The notes: generated by a model not told the origin, from the letters alone. A DNA stretch of 64,000 bases from Lichina pygmaea (GCA_963422465.1 OY730169.1:3782001-3846000); one strand, 5' to 3'; counted from the first letter of the stretch, positions 34,000-46,566 are shown. Program-made: numbers and translations.

Positions 34000-34256
34000 T
34001 CTGTCCAAGCTGATTGGCATGGGCCATGAGGGGCTGCGGTCTATGGCTGTTTGAGGCTCGATCTAACATCAACGATTGGCTGAGGGGGAGACCTGTCGAC
34101 GGATCGGATTAACTATGAGCCGAGACTGGTCCGGATCCGGCCGTGCATGTGTGTTTCTATTTACGTACCGTACGGTACTCGTACATACGTACTTCCGTAC
34201 TCCGTACAGTTGCGTCATTGATCGCAGGAGTTTGGCCCTCACCGTTGCCATCCAGG
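34000..34256. promoter_or_regulatory. divergent promoter between TOP3 and the DUF1295 gene
   Basis: Only 257 bp separate the two start codons, so the genes very likely share a bidirectional promoter. A run of overlapping CGTACCGTACGGTAC, CGTACATACGTAC and TTCCGTACTCCGTAC motifs occupies 34163-34208, about 50 bp upstream of the DUF1295 start. No TATA box is evident. Confidence 0.6.
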
Positions 34257-35701
34257 ATGCCGCTCTTCCAAGTGGATACTGCTCTGCCGAGCGTCAACAC
34301 TCTCGGCGAATGCGCCGACTTTGCCGAGACCGTCGCGCCATTTCTGCCACAGTTCGGGTCCCTGCCCGAACAAGTATGGCAGTCGTGGACGGATCTCGAG
34401 TCGCTGAAGCACCTTTACCTCTCGACAAATCCAGTCGTCGCAGCCTTCGCGCTCGCGACGGCCTTGTCGCCAATATTTTTGGTCCTGTCTGAGGTCAATC
34501 GGAATTTCAGTCAGATCGATCGAGCCTGGAGCGTGCTGCCAACCGTGTTCGTCGCTCACTTCACGGCTTACGCGCATCTGTCGGGCCTGCCTACCGAGAG
34601 ACTGGATACGTTGCTTATCGCCAGCTTCATCTGGAGTGTAAGCAGAGGATGCATTCAATGGCATGTCAAGTGAGCGATCTGACCAGATCAGGCCCGGTTG
34701 ACCTTCAATTACTGGCGCAAAGGCGGATATCAAAAGGGGTCCGAGGACTATCGATGGTATGTGCTCTCATTTGAACAGTCTCATGACCATCGTCTAACAT
34801 CTGATTAGGCTGGTTGTTCGGGACTACGTGCATCCGGCACTCTTCTTCGCTTTCAACGTCGTCTTCATCTCCTTCGTTCAATCTGTTAGCTCCCTTGCTC
34901 TCGTCCGGGGCATGAGTTCACGACCTGACTCGACACCCGCAGATCCTTCTATGCGCAATCGCAATACCAGCGTACACCATCCTTCTAGCCTCCCGGCTGA
35001 CGAAGGAGCAATTCACCAATGCGGACGTCCTTTTCACTCGAGCTATAGTTGGTCTTGTTCTGTTTGAATGGATTGCCGACCAACAACAGTGGAGTATGTC
35101 GTCCTATCTTTCTGCCACGAGGCGAATGATGCTAAAGAAGACGCTGAACCAGATTATCAACTCGCAAAGAAGGAATACAAGAAGACGGCCAAGGCGCCCA
35201 AGCGTTACACCGCCGAGGAACTTGATCGTGGCTTCAACACCAAGGGGCTATGGGCATGGAGCCGGCATCCGAATTTTTTCGCCGAACAAGGTTAGTTTTG
35301 TCCCCCGTTTCTTCTACAAGTCCCTCCCTACCTCCGCCAATCCAAACAAGCCCTGAAGAGAGAAAACCCCCCTTGAAACTAACGAAGCGCCACATCCAGC
35401 GATTTGGACAACATTCTACATCTACGGCGCGCACCTCACAGGGCAGTACTTCAACTGGACCGGTCTCGGCGCCGCCGCCCTTATCGTGCTCTTCCAACTC
35501 TCGACCTGGCTCACCGAACTCATTTCGAGCCGTAAATACCCAGAGTACAAGGAATACCAGAAACACGTCGGCATGTTCGTGCCGAAACCGTGGAAGGCCA
35601 GGTTTCCCTCGGCCGGGAACAGTCGTGTCGAGGGCGCCGGTGGTGGTGGTGGTGGTGGTGGTAAGGTAGACGGCAGGGCAAAGAGCAAGAAGGGGCTGTG
35701 A
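34257..35701 (+). CDS. DUF1295 multi-pass membrane protein (steroid 5-alpha-reductase-like fold)
   Basis: Six exons: 34257-34637, 34692-34756, 34809-34884, 34943-35093, 35153-35290 and 35400-35701, giving 370 aa. The DUF1295 family consists of ER-type membrane proteins related to the C-terminal domain of steroid 5-alpha-reductases and isoprenylcysteine methyltransferases; the reaction in fungi is not established. Seen are the motif NRNFSQIDRAWSVLP, ARLTFNYWRKGGY, several hydrophobic helices (HPALFFAFNVVFISF, ILLCAIAIPAYTILLA), FEWIADQQQW and the signature GLWAWSRHPNFFAEQ followed by TELISSRKYPEYKEYQ and GMFVPKPW. Residues R-HPN and Y-EYQ are those conserved for NADPH or cofactor binding in the wider family. 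The C-terminus ends in a Gly-rich stretch and a basic KSKKGL tail, a possible ER-retention-like signal. It is divergent from TOP3. Confidence 0.9.
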
Positions 35702-36800
35702 CGTGAGATGTGGTTGGGGTCTCTGGAACTTCTTAAATCGCCGGAACATTTCGAATCGCTGCGCTGAACTAGGCTCTGCTTGGCAGACGTGACTATCTCC
35801 ACTCCATCTCGGTCACCTGCTAGGTGCGGTCGGCTTTGCTCGGAGGCAGCCATCATGACATTTCAAACCCGATGAGTTCCAGACATCATGACATCTCCGA
35901 CTCCATGGCAATTCCCAACATTGCGACAATTCATATTCCCAAGCCTTTGCTGCAAGACTATCTTGAGATGGAGCTAGCGTGCCCAACTGAGCTACCAGTG
36001 TCAGTACTTACCAGTGTAAGCATCAGTACCAGTGTTGACATCAATACCAGTATCGCTCAATATCGATATCTGTATCTGTATCAGTATCAATCAAATGGCA
36101 TGAAAGAGCACCAAGGATGTATGAGAATGAGGAGAAGGACGATTAAGTGCAGGGGAGAAGAATCAGAGACAGGGAAGACAAGGAATGAACAAGGGTAAAT
36201 CAGGGCAAGTAGTTGCACTCCAAGATCTTGTTAGCCACTTGCATTGATTACTGTACTGTACTGAACTGTGCAAGTCACACCTGACCACACAGGCATATGT
36301 ACTATAATATTGGAGTAGTTTTGTTCGCAGTTGAAGCTTGATGGGCCATGCAGACACAGATACATATACGTATGTAGTGTGCACAAACTCCGTCACTCAC
36401 TCACTCACTCACTCACTACAAGATAGAAGGGTGGGAGGGGGAAGAGAATGGAAAGAGAGAAAAGAGAGAAAGAGAGAAGTAGAGAAGAGTGGAATATCCA
36501 TGAATTCAGATTACCTAGACCACAGAGTACCTAAGTGGACCACATACCACCTCTGTACGGGGCGTACTCAGAACTGCAGATACCCCAAACAAGCCTCGGG
36601 AAGATATGCATGTCCCTCTGCCAGAGCCAACTCTCTTCTAGAGATATCTTTCCACATACATCTCTCTGTCTTCGGTTTGTCTTGGTTTTATGCAGGGGAT
36701 GGTACCTCTGGTGGTGTACCGGTCTATCATTCAAAAGAGAAAGAAAGGATGGTCGGTTAGCTTGTACTTTTGTATTTCTTGGGAGGGGGAAGAGGGAGAA
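35702..36800. other. intergenic DNA between convergent genes
   Basis: The DUF1295 and m-AAA protease genes converge here. The stretch includes a degenerate CAGTATCAATACCAGT-type repeat (about 35995-36090), (CACT)n units near 36396-36418 and purine-rich tracts (36425-36490). No gene is recognised. The terminal coding exon of the protease could lie in this DNA if its last splice site differs from the present model. Confidence 0.5.
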
Positions 36801-38130
36801 TCAGAGAGGATTGAAGTGATGAGGAGAGGGAGTGGAAGGATTAGGGATGGATGGGTATGGGAAAGGGAAGGACAAAACTTTGGAGGGGCGAAGATAGATA
36901 GAGAGGGAGAGCAAAGTCATTCGTACCTGGTCGTCTAGCATCGGCGGTGGCGGCATCACTGCTCCGCCTCCTCCTGTTCCTCCTCCTCCGGCTCCTCCGC
37001 CGCCGCCAAAGTACTTTGTAAACTCCTTGTTCTCGTCAAAGGGACGCGGACCGAGCAGGCGGACCATGTCGTCGCGCGTGAGCATCTCCTTGCCGAGCAG
37101 CTCCTCGGCGACGACGCCGACCTCGGCCTTCTTGACCGTCAGGAGGTCGCGGCACTTGTTGTAGGCCTCGTCGACGATGCGGCGCACCTCCGTGTCGATG
37201 CTCTTGGCCGTCTCCTCGCTGAAGGGCTTGTGCAGCTTCTGGTCCTCCTCCTCGAAGAAGAGGTAGCCGATCTTCTTCGACATGCCCCACTTGGTCACCA
37301 TCGCCGTCGCCATGCGCGTCACCTTGTTGAAGTCGTCGCTCGCCCCGCTCGTCACCGTCTCGAAGTGCAGCTCCTCCGACACCCGTCCGCCCAGCGTCAT
37401 CGCCATCCGATCCATCAGCTGGTTGACGTTCATGAGGTACGTGTCGCCCGCCGGCAGGTACTGCGCGTACCCCAGCGCACCCTGTCCGCGGGGGATGATC
37501 GACACCTTGAGCAGCGGATCGGCGTGCTTGAGGTACCACCCGCAGATGGCGTGACCGGCCTCGTGGTACGCCACCGTCTTCTTCTCCTCGGGGCTGAGCA
37601 CCAGCGACTTCTTCTCGAGGCCCCCGATGATACGCTCGATGGCCTGCTCGAAATGCTCCATGCGTACCGACTGGGCGCTGTAGCGCGCGGCTGGACACAC
37701 GACAGGTCAGCTTCGTCCCCCTCCCGATCATCTTTCCACTCCGCTCGCGGCGGCGCTGGGGGTGCAACTCACCGATCAGGGCAGCCTCGTTGACGCAGTT
37801 GGCAATGTCCGCCCCCGAGAAGCCTGGAGTCAGCGCGGCCAAGCGTCCGGTAAGGAAGTCGGGCTCATCGCCGATGACGATCTTGCCCATGTGCACGGCG
37901 AAGATCTGCTTCCGGCCATCCATGGTCGGACGGTCGATGACGATGTGTCGATCGAACCGGCCAGGCCGCAGCAGAGCCTTGTCCAGGACGTCGGCGCGGT
38001 TGGTGCCGGCGAGCACGACCACCTGCTCCGACGTGTTGAAGCCGTCCATCTCGGTCAGGATCTGGTTCAGCGTGCTCTCGCGCTCGTCGTTGCTGCCGCC
38101 GAAACCCTGCTTCGACCGCGACTTGCCGAT

Positions 38131-38163
<33 letters not shown>

Positions 38164-39918
38164 CGTGTTCTTCCTCGCGCGCGCGAACAGATCCCGGACC
38201 CGAGACGGGCCGACGCCGACGAACATCTCGATGAACTCGGATCCGCTGACGCTGAAGAACGGAACGCCCGACTCTCCGGCCGTCGCCTTGGCCAGCAGCG
38301 TCTTACCGGTGCCAGGCGGGCCCGAGAGGATGGCCCCTCGTGGGATCTTGGCGCCCAGGCGCTGGTACTGGCCGGGCGACTTCAAGAAGCTCACAAACTC
38401 CATGATCTCTTGCTTCGCCTCGTCCATGCCGGCGACATCCTTGAACTTGACGCTGACGGATGTCATGTGGTTGAACATCTTGGCCCGGCTCTTTCCCATG
38501 CCGAAGATGCCCCCGTCGCGGCCGGCGGCGCCGGTAGCGCGATGGGACATGTACAGTAGCGCGCCGATGAAGACCAACGTCGGCCCAAACGACAGCAGGT
38601 ACGACACCCACGAGACGCTGTCGCGGTAGGCGAGCGGGATGCGCTCGTGGGACGGAATACCCAGCTCGTTCTGCGCCTCCTCCAATCGCCGTTCGAACGC
38701 GTCGACCGAGCCGATGCTGAAGAAGTACCGGAAGCCACGGCGTTTCGCCGGCGACTCGGGGTACACCTGGGCCACGGCATCTCGGTTGAGGTCGACTCGC
38801 ACTCTTCTGTTGTTCGTCACGGTCAACTTCTCGACCAAGCCTTTCTCGAGGTAGGCCGTCCGAAGCTCCTGCCACGTGATTTCCTTCTCTCCGTCAAAGT
38901 CCGTCGGGAAGAACAGAAGCAGACCGAGCAGGCTGGTGATGATGATCGTCTCCAACGACATGTTGAGTCCAAACGCGCCTTTGGGTGACCCGCTGGGCTT
39001 CTCGTCTTGTTTTTGTTGTTGGTTGTTGGGGGGAGGCGGCGGTGACGACGACGAAGACGACGACGAAGACGACGACGACTGAGACGAGGATTGTTCGAAC
39101 GCCTTTCCTGCCTCCGGAGGGGTTTCATGCTCTCGAGCCTGCTCTCCCTGTGGCGACTCGGAGGAAGATGGCGCCGCAGATTCTTGGTTAGCTTCGAGAC
39201 TTTTCCCGTCCCCTCGGGGCTGCACTTCCTGTGCGCGCTGCTCTTCGGACGAAGATTTTGCTTTCGGGGATTTCTGATGCTGTTGCTGTTTTTGTGTTTC
39301 TTGCGGCGTCGACGACGACCACGGCCACAACGATTTTGCTCCAGATACTTCCTTCCACATTTCGTCGCTAGCGTTCCGAGCTGCGCTCTTTGCAATCTTG
39401 ATGGCATGACTTAAGAGCTTCGAGGCCACGCTAAGAGTGAGTCCCTCTCCATGGCTCGTCTGGTCGAAGACCTCCCGCAGCTCCGGCGGCATTCCCTCAC
39501 GCTTCATTTGTCGCCCGACAGCATCAAGGTCGTTAGCTATCTTGCGTGGAAGGCCTCGCTTGCACATCGCGAGAGCCTCATCGAGAACTTCCTCCTCTTC
39601 GGGCGTCAGCTTCGAAGCCGGTGGTCTTGTCGTTGTCGTTTCCGGCGCCCCGTTATGATGGCTCGATGGAGATGGTGAGGACGACTGAGCAGAGCTGTCC
39701 CCACGACTCTGCCCTGACCGGCTCTTGGGAGATCCGCTTTGTCCATTTCGTGGGCCTTCAGGTTTCGCCGTGGCGTAAGATCTCGGTCTTGGTCGCGCAT
39801 GTCGGAGTGCCAGGCTGGCGTAGGCGTAAGGGCAGACGTGGTTGGTGTGGGACGCGGATCTGGCGACGAGATTACACCACCGTACCAGACCATGTGGCTG
39901 GCGTAGGAGGGTAGTCAT
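36801..39918 (-). CDS. AFG3: mitochondrial inner-membrane m-AAA protease subunit (Afg3/Yta10 type)
   Basis: Two exons, 39918-37773 and 37690-36801, give 1011 aa. m-AAA proteases are hexameric ATP-driven metalloproteases of the inner mitochondrial membrane that degrade misfolded membrane proteins and mature ribosomal subunits. Seen are a basic mitochondrial targeting N-terminus, a long low-complexity Ser/Gln/Pro region, two membrane spans ([32 protein letters not shown]) around the FtsH extracellular domain, Walker [14 protein letters not shown], Walker [12 protein letters not shown], second region of homology [16 protein letters not shown], and the zinc site HEAGH. The C-terminal [15 protein letters not shown] and KIGYLFF resemble Afg3 more than Yta12. 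After [11 protein letters not shown] the tail is variable. CAG|gtacga in the tail could be a splice donor, so the last 45 residues are uncertain. Confidence 0.93.
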
Positions 39919-41087
39919 GACACGACCAATCGCGGCGGAATGCCTCCCAACCGGCTGAATCGAGACGGGAGCGCTCCGAGGTATCCGACAAGGCTTCCGT
40001 CACCTAAGCCCGCATTCACCGGGATCTGGATTCGGCCGTCGCGGATGGAGGTATCTGGCTTCGAAGAATAGACTAGACAGACTGCACATATGATCAGCAC
40101 AGACGAGTCGTCCAAAGGCCACAACGTTGAGCTCCTAACCTTTCACCGGCTCCACATTATCGCAACGGTCCGGTCCAAAGCCATCATGTACGGTGTCCCT
40201 GATCTTCGTACAGCGGCAAGAGCACGCCGGGTTCAAACAGTCCGAGATCTCCGATGACGATAACTTTCTCGTACCGTAGGGAGGGAGAGATGGACTGCCG
40301 TCACACCATGCTCATCACTGTGGTGGCCGAGCACTGTAGGTAGTGATGGCGGTTGGAGGTTCGTTACGCCAGTCGTCGTGCCTGGCCGAACCGAGACTCG
40401 TCGCAAAATGCATGACGGTTTCTTTGCCTCCTTCGGAAGCTAGGGTAGGATGATTAGTCATGACCAGAGAGGAGAACCAATACCTGCTCACTCTCACTAC
40501 TTTGCTAAAAGTACTGAATGACAATCAGGGGCTACAAAAGTTTCTTGATAGAGACTGTACTTAGGTACTTTAACTCTGTCATCACTGGTACGCTTAAGTA
40601 ATCAATGCCCACCCGCCGCGTACAGGAGTACGTACTATACATACGGTGATTGAAGTACTCGTACGCCTAAATTAGACGGCCTGTTACAGCCCGTCCCGGG
40701 GCACATGAACTCCTGCCACAGATTATCAGCGCATCTTCTACACCACCATCTGATGCTACGTCCACCAAGTTCCAAGGCTACCAAGAAAACTAGCAGCGTC
40801 AACGAGTTCACCTAAAAAGTACTCGGGGAGCGTGGGGAGAAATAGGAGGACCCGCACACCATCAGGATCATTCTCTACCCGTAGCGGACTGTGTACTTGC
40901 TAGACTTGCATATCAACAAGGCATGTTACTGTCAAGGTATCGATACTGAGAGAGAGAAACAACCCCAAAGTCGTTACTTAATACAAGGAGAGTAGAAGCG
41001 CGTACGTTTGAATTCATCAATGCCTCTCAGATCAAGATCCCCACCTCAGGCCGAGCCTAGCCAAATCGGACCTCCACAAGACCATAT
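39919..41087. other. intergenic DNA with GTAC motifs
   Basis: This contains the protease promoter (about 39919-40300). No gene is supported. CGTAC/GTACTC motifs recur near 40550-40665. SINE copy 2 begins at 41088. Confidence 0.5.
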
Positions 41088-41523
41088 TTTTGATTTGATT
41101 CTTACCGTACACTGACTCGGCTGTTAAGCCATGCAGAACTTCTTGAAGGATTTTTGTCTCTGGTAGACTTGACTTGGGGACCTCACGCATTTACCGTACA
41201 CCCCGTGGTTTGTAGTGTACGTACTGTGGGAAAACCCCAAACCCCGTAGGGGAAATAGGAAAACCACAGTAATGAGGGTTTTGTGGATCTTGACGGATAT
41301 TGGGTGAGCTATTTCTTGAGGATTTTCATACATCTTGCGAAGAGTACATCTTAGACAAGTTCTATGAATCTCGGGGGTTTTTGTGGCAGAATGTGGGGTG
41401 GGTCAGATTCGAACTGACGACTAGTTTAGTCAGGTTCTCCAGGCCTGACACCACTAGTTCCGGGTCATGGGTGCCACGTAGTGGGAAACTCTCACCAGCT
41501 TCCCGCTACACCATGCCGCCCCC
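41088..41523 (-). mobile_element. tRNA-like SINE, copy 2
   Basis: This 436-bp element lies on the minus strand and is nearly the same as the SINE at 30454-30886 over its whole length, including the A-box-like and B-box-like parts and the LINE-like tail. It is flanked by acaagaccatat at 41076-41087 and 41524-41535, extendable by two C. Two full-length, hardly diverged copies 10 kb apart, each with its own clean target duplication, indicate recent independent insertions. Confidence 0.85.
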
Positions 41524-41723
41524 ACAAGACCATATAAAGCCTCCCGAGACACCAATCCCTGTGGCAAGGGCTTCGATAACCAAGGATGTGAGTGTTTCTG
41601 CGGATGGGCTTCACCGGTGATCCATATCCTCTTCTTCTACTCTCTCCCGAGTAAATGCAAAGGTAAGTTAGGTAAACAATTAGTGAGACGCAATATGAAA
41701 GGCAGCCCAGGTAAGACGGATGT

Positions 41724-44700
41724 TCAATGCGGTGGAACACAAGGGCCGCCGGGAACTCCGGAGCCAAACATCATCGGCCCAAAGTTCGTCATATCTTCCC
41801 AGTCCCATTGCAAGGTCATCGGCATCTGCCACATGGGCTGTGGCACAAAGGGCTGCTGTGATTGCTGTTGCTGCTGCAAGGTCTCGAGGTGGATCGCAGA
41901 AGCAAACGTCAACGGCTTGTTCTCTTGGAGGCCGGGAGTCTGTCCCGACGGGGGAGTCAGCAGGCTGGAGGCATCCGTCGTCGGGTAGCCGGGGAGCCAC
42001 GCCGATGACATCCCACCTGCGGGGAGACTGTTCGGCGTGCTCAGCAAGGCTACGAGATCCTGTGGACTGGAGTCAGCCATCTGCACCGTAGAAGAAACGG
42101 TGGGCAGACAATTCGAAAGGACGTATGGGACGGTACGTACGGGATCGCCAATGTCGACGCTCTGTCGTGGCGTGATCGGCCGATGTGCCGGGGCGAAGCT
42201 TGCCGGCGGCGGCGGATGAAAGTTGATGGGCGGGGTGGTGTTGGTGGTGGCGGTCCGCGGTTGCTGTTGCTGTCTCGACTCGACCTCGTCGCTCTTTCTC
42301 TTCCGCCGAGCAAGCAGCTCCTGTTCGGCGCGTTGGCGGACGACCCTCGCGATGCGCTCGAACTCCGAACAGACGCGTAGCATGCGTCGGACGCCGCCGT
42401 TCCCGACGTCGCCGTTGCTCAGCATGGACAGGAAGTTCACGACGCGGCTCATCAGGCCGACGTCCGGCTCCGTCGACGGGTCGTGCGGGTGTTGGATGAC
42501 GTTGGCGAACAGGGTCACCAGCGCGGACACGGGGAAGTATAGGATCAGCCTGGGGCTTCGGTCAGCGTGGGCGGGTTCATCTGGTGATCGTGGCGGTCGG
42601 GAGCAACCAGGCGGCAACGTACCAGACGCACGCATAATCTCCCTGGGGAATGTAATCGAGTAGCTTGATGGAGGCTCGCGCGGCCTGCACGCAGAGCACG
42701 CCGGAGGAAAAGACTCGCGGGTTGATGGCCTTGGCGTTCAGCCCTCGAAGCGCCAAGTCGGAGAGCCGACTCGTCCAGAAGCCGTGGTGGATCGACATGC
42801 GATGGATGGTCGTCAGGCAGTTGTAGTAGGCGAAATGAAGCACGACGACGTGCAACATCAGAGGCGTGTGCGACGCCTTGATCTCGTGCTCGGGGCGGAA
42901 GTCGATCGGAATGCCATCCTTCCATTCCTCGAGCTCGCGATCCAGGTCGCCGATGGTCTTGAGCAGCTCGGCGTCCGACTGCTTCGACGCCTTGGTCGAG
43001 TAGAGCTTCTTGTAGACCTTGTTCTCGATCACGGCAAAGGTGCACATGAGACGGAAGAGATTGATCTTGCCCTGGCCGTCCGCGAGTGGAATATTGCCGA
43101 GGCTGTCCGGAGGATCCTCGTTCGGCAGCTCGACGTTCATGTCGTCATCGTCCTGGGCCGGCGGGCGGCCGGAGCGGAGGCAGAGGCTGTCACTTACGGT
43201 CAGTATCGAACTCTGGCCCCCCGAGCGAGACAACCGACAAGGAGATGAGGGATCGGAGGGCTCCATACTCCTTGTCGACAAGGTACGCAATCCAGTAGAC
43301 CCGCCTACGCTGCTCAATCTCTTCGGGCCTCAAGTTGAAGCTAGAACCGCGCTTGTGTAGGCCAATGCTGTGGGCGAGCCTGATCGCGGCCGCCACCAGG
43401 AAGAAGGACGGCTGCGGATTCGGCGTTCCCTGGAGGAAGAGTGACTGTCGAGCTCGTCAGCGGACGAGCCTCGGGGATCCGGGACGGACCGACCTCGACC
43501 CACCATTCCCAGGAGGGCCTGCACGCTCAGCAGATCGGTGTTGCGCATCGTGAGCTCCGTCAAGACGCCCATCGCGTTCTTCAGATAGCCCCAGCCCTTC
43601 TCGTCCTCCTCTTGCGGGACGACGTTGCTCATGACGCGGAGGCGGTGCGCGATTGCCAGCGCGACGTTCAAGCTGGCCCACCAGCCGGAGCCGTCGTACG
43701 GCCGACTCGTGTACTGCAGATCGACGAGACTCATGAAGGTCGGCTCATGGAACAAGGGCAACATGCAGTTGAAGTTCGCGAAGTAGTCCTTCAGCAGCGA
43801 AACGGCCTCTTCCTTGCACGGTAGGGGCTTGAAGACCCGGCGGCGGAAGATATCGCCAAAGACGTCGGGCTTCCAGTGGACCCACCTATGTTCCTGCTCG
43901 TGCGCGGTCGAAATGGACTCCTGGAAGGATGTGTCACCGGTCTTCTCGTTGACCCATTGGATGCCCCTGGGCGAGAAGATCGAGAAGCCCGACGACGAGC
44001 CTGGATTGAAGAGTCAGCCATGCAAGATACTCCCCCGCGCCCCGATTAAAAAGAAGAAGAAAAAGAGGCCACGCCCTCTCTTCACGCTGCCGATCGACGT
44101 ACCGATGTACCTGGTCTCGCCCGCATTGTTTGTCAGCAACGAGCACATCATATCCGACAACGCCTCGACCTCTTTGTTCGCCTGTTGCTCGGGCTCGGGC
44201 TCAGACGTCTCTCCGTCCGAACTCTCACCGTCACCGGTGAGCGCATCGCTGTCGCCCGAGTCCGGCGTGCTCTCTCTCTCCGAGCCCGCTTGCGAGTGCT
44301 CTGGATCGGACGACTTGGATCCCTGTCGGCGAAGGTTCTTCTTAACGGCGCTCTTCAGCTTCCGCTCCAGCTGAACCAGATCCCTCGAAGTGAGGTCGGC
44401 CTCGGTGACCAGCCCGGACAGCCGCAGGAGCTTCTCCATCCGCTCCAGACGCTTCTCGAGCGCGTTGGTGTACTTGAGCCTATGGCAGGGCGATGCGTCA
44501 GCCGTCGGAGCGGAACACGACATCGGTGGGGCTAGTAGCCACCAACCCTCTGGGCGGACTCCTCTTCTTCTCGACGTGGGTGTAGATGCATTCTCGTCCG
44601 TAGTTGAAGCAGTGCGTACACGTTGGTGTCTTTCCGTCGCATTTGACCTTCTTCTTCCGACACATGTCGCAGGCCTAGGCCGTCGGTGGCATGTCAGTTC

Positions 44701-44960
44701 AGCGTTCACGGCATATCGCTCCGACCGGGTCTGCTTACCCTGGGGATCCTCCGTCGCTTCGAATCCGGTACGATGCCTTGGCCTGGGTATGGCTGCATCT
44801 GATTAACCAAGAAGATGGGCTCGGTGAACTTCGGAGGCGGCATGGGGGAGGATCCGGCAGATTGTTCTCCGACGACGTGCGGTGGAGTGCGCTGAAGCTG
44901 GGGGGCCGGGGGCGGTGACGTCTGGTCCCCCGACACCTTTCGCTCGAGGCCTGAGGCCAT
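41724..44960 (-). CDS. Zn2Cys6 fungal-type transcription factor
   Basis: Seven exons on the minus strand: 44960-44739, 44674-44547, 44479-44103, 44000-43504, 43444-43269, 43186-42623 and 42549-41724, giving 929 aa. The N-terminal zinc cluster [14 protein letters not shown]...[11 protein letters not shown] has perfect C-x2-C-x6-C-x6-C-x2-C-x6-C spacing, followed by a basic linker and the coiled coil [21 protein letters not shown], the usual dimerisation element. An acidic Ser/Glu/Asp stretch precedes the fungal_trans middle homology domain, seen as [61 protein letters not shown] and [10 protein letters not shown]. The C-terminus is Gln/Pro-rich and may activate transcription. Target genes are unknown. 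All introns fall at positions that keep these conserved blocks in frame. Confidence 0.92.
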
Positions 44961-45560
44961 CTATGCTGTGTGGCGTGGAGCAGACCCGGCCAATCTGGAC
45001 TCGAACGAGATCGCCAACAAGTTTATGGTGTTGCGGATGCTATGATCGAGTAGCGTCAGCCTGTCACTCTTGCTCTCGAAGTCGGCAGATGGGACTTGAA
45101 ACCCGTAATCGCCGCTCTCTGAACGTTCGCCATACCGTTATGCGCCGGCTTCGTCAGACGTGTTCCAATGGAGAATGTGGGAGGTCGCTCTCATGTGCTG
45201 TAAGGCGGTACTTCGTACAAGGACGACGGAGCAATAAAGGGCTGAAGCTTGTACTGTCGCGGATGCTTCAAGCTTCGACCGTCATCCACAAGGCTTTCCC
45301 GAAGGCCCAATTGAGCCTCGCCTATCGTCTCGAACCACTGCAACTTGAATGCTCAAGCGGATCATCTGAAGGCGGCACGGGCTGATGATGCGCAGCTGTC
45401 CGAACGTTGTTTGAGAATCTCGACAGCGCTGTTCAAGCGACAACGGCAGGTGCAGATGGACGGCGGAGAGCGGCAGGGAGTTTCGGACTCAGACGTCTTG
45501 GTGTGGTCGATCCCCACGTCGATCATGCCGGAAGCTTCTCTGCGCCTTCTGGTGTCGTCA

Positions 45561-45622
<62 letters not shown>

Positions 45623-46566
45623 GGGAGTTGCGCAGTTATATCAAGCCGCCGGCGCCCACGGAGCCAGCCTCGAGCGGCCTCAAGTTCTAGCGACCCATAA
45701 CTTAGGCCTGACTGCTAGGCGTTGGCCGTCCTGCCTACTCGAACGCGTTCGGGTCCGCACCGCCTCTCGTCAGCTTTCTCGATGAGGAAAAGATCTCTCG
45801 TCTAACAGCAAAACGGGTAGTCTGGTCTGCCTTAGTGGCCTAGTCTATACTTCTTTGGTTAGCTTCTGCACCTGCCATCTTACCTGATTGGTAGTAGTGT
45901 ACGGAAGGTATCTACTCTAGGAATAGCTCTTAGTGACGGTACTGTACCTCGTAGGAAAGTCGGCATCCAGACTGGCTGCATACTCGTACGGAGCCATCAC
46001 ACATAGTACGTATGTACGTACTCCCATACACTGCCATGCCTTACGGTACTCAGGAAGAAGTTACATGGCAGGCGAGACCTATACCGGGTACTCGACGTAC
46101 GTAGAATATGATAGAGATGGCGAGATCGCTGCTGCCATTCGCGCCAAGAAGAAGGCTATTGTCGAAGAAATTGAAAAGCGCAACCGTGTCCTGTCAAATA
46201 TTTTTTGGACATGGGCTGAGCTGTCAAAGGACTAGGATAATGATAGATTAGCTTGTGAACGCCTAGCAAGTCACCCGCTGTATGTCTAGCAATTGATTCC
46301 GACCCTCGTTCCGGACTAGAGAGCCCACAAGCCTTGTTCCAGTTTCTACTCTTCTTTCTCTCTTCTCTTCTGTTATTTCTTGTGGCAGTATGTCTTTCCT
46401 GCTTAGTCTCCACTTCGGCCTTTGTTGTTTTTCTGTAGCATCTTGGTACCGTAGATTTTCATCACTGGCTATGCCTCTGCCGAATGGTCATCCATGTACG
46501 TCCTCCTCCTCACATCCTGCCCGTCTGTTTGGAGAGATTGTCCTACCATATGACACGATGGACAGC
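44961..46566. other. intergenic DNA with a (CGT)n repeat
   Basis: This is mostly promoter of the Zn2Cys6 gene and the 3' region of dynactin p27. It holds a trinucleotide tract (CGT)n at about 45555-45620 and clustered CGTAC/GTACGTACT motifs at 45930-46100. Apart from a short open frame listed separately, nothing gene-like is seen. Confidence 0.5.
46065..46235 (+). CDS. possible small protein of 56 aa, unknown
   Basis: A short plus-strand frame begins with ATG at 46065 and ends at 46235. Its second half is strongly charged and looks helical (GEIAAAIRAKKKAIVEEIEKRNRVLSNIFWTWAELSKD read in two blocks: GEIAAAIRAKKKAIVEEI and EKRNRVLSNIFWTWAELSKD). I do not recognise the family. The amphipathic, lysine/glutamate-rich pattern is unlike the surrounding GTAC-rich intergenic DNA, so it could be a real small gene, or the last exon of a gene whose upstream exons are not visible. 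It is convergent with dynactin p27. Confidence 0.2.
   Translation: MAGETYTGYSTYVEYDRDGEIAAAIRAKKKAIVEEIEKRNRVLSNIFWTWAELSKD

Noticed and set aside
37230-38629. Long plus-strand open frames opposite the m-AAA protease
   Set aside because: They are antisense to the AAA domain, whose motifs are unmistakable on the minus strand.
45345-45785. Frame with a long poly-Ser run
   Set aside because: The run is the (CGT)n microsatellite; no conserved sequence flanks it.
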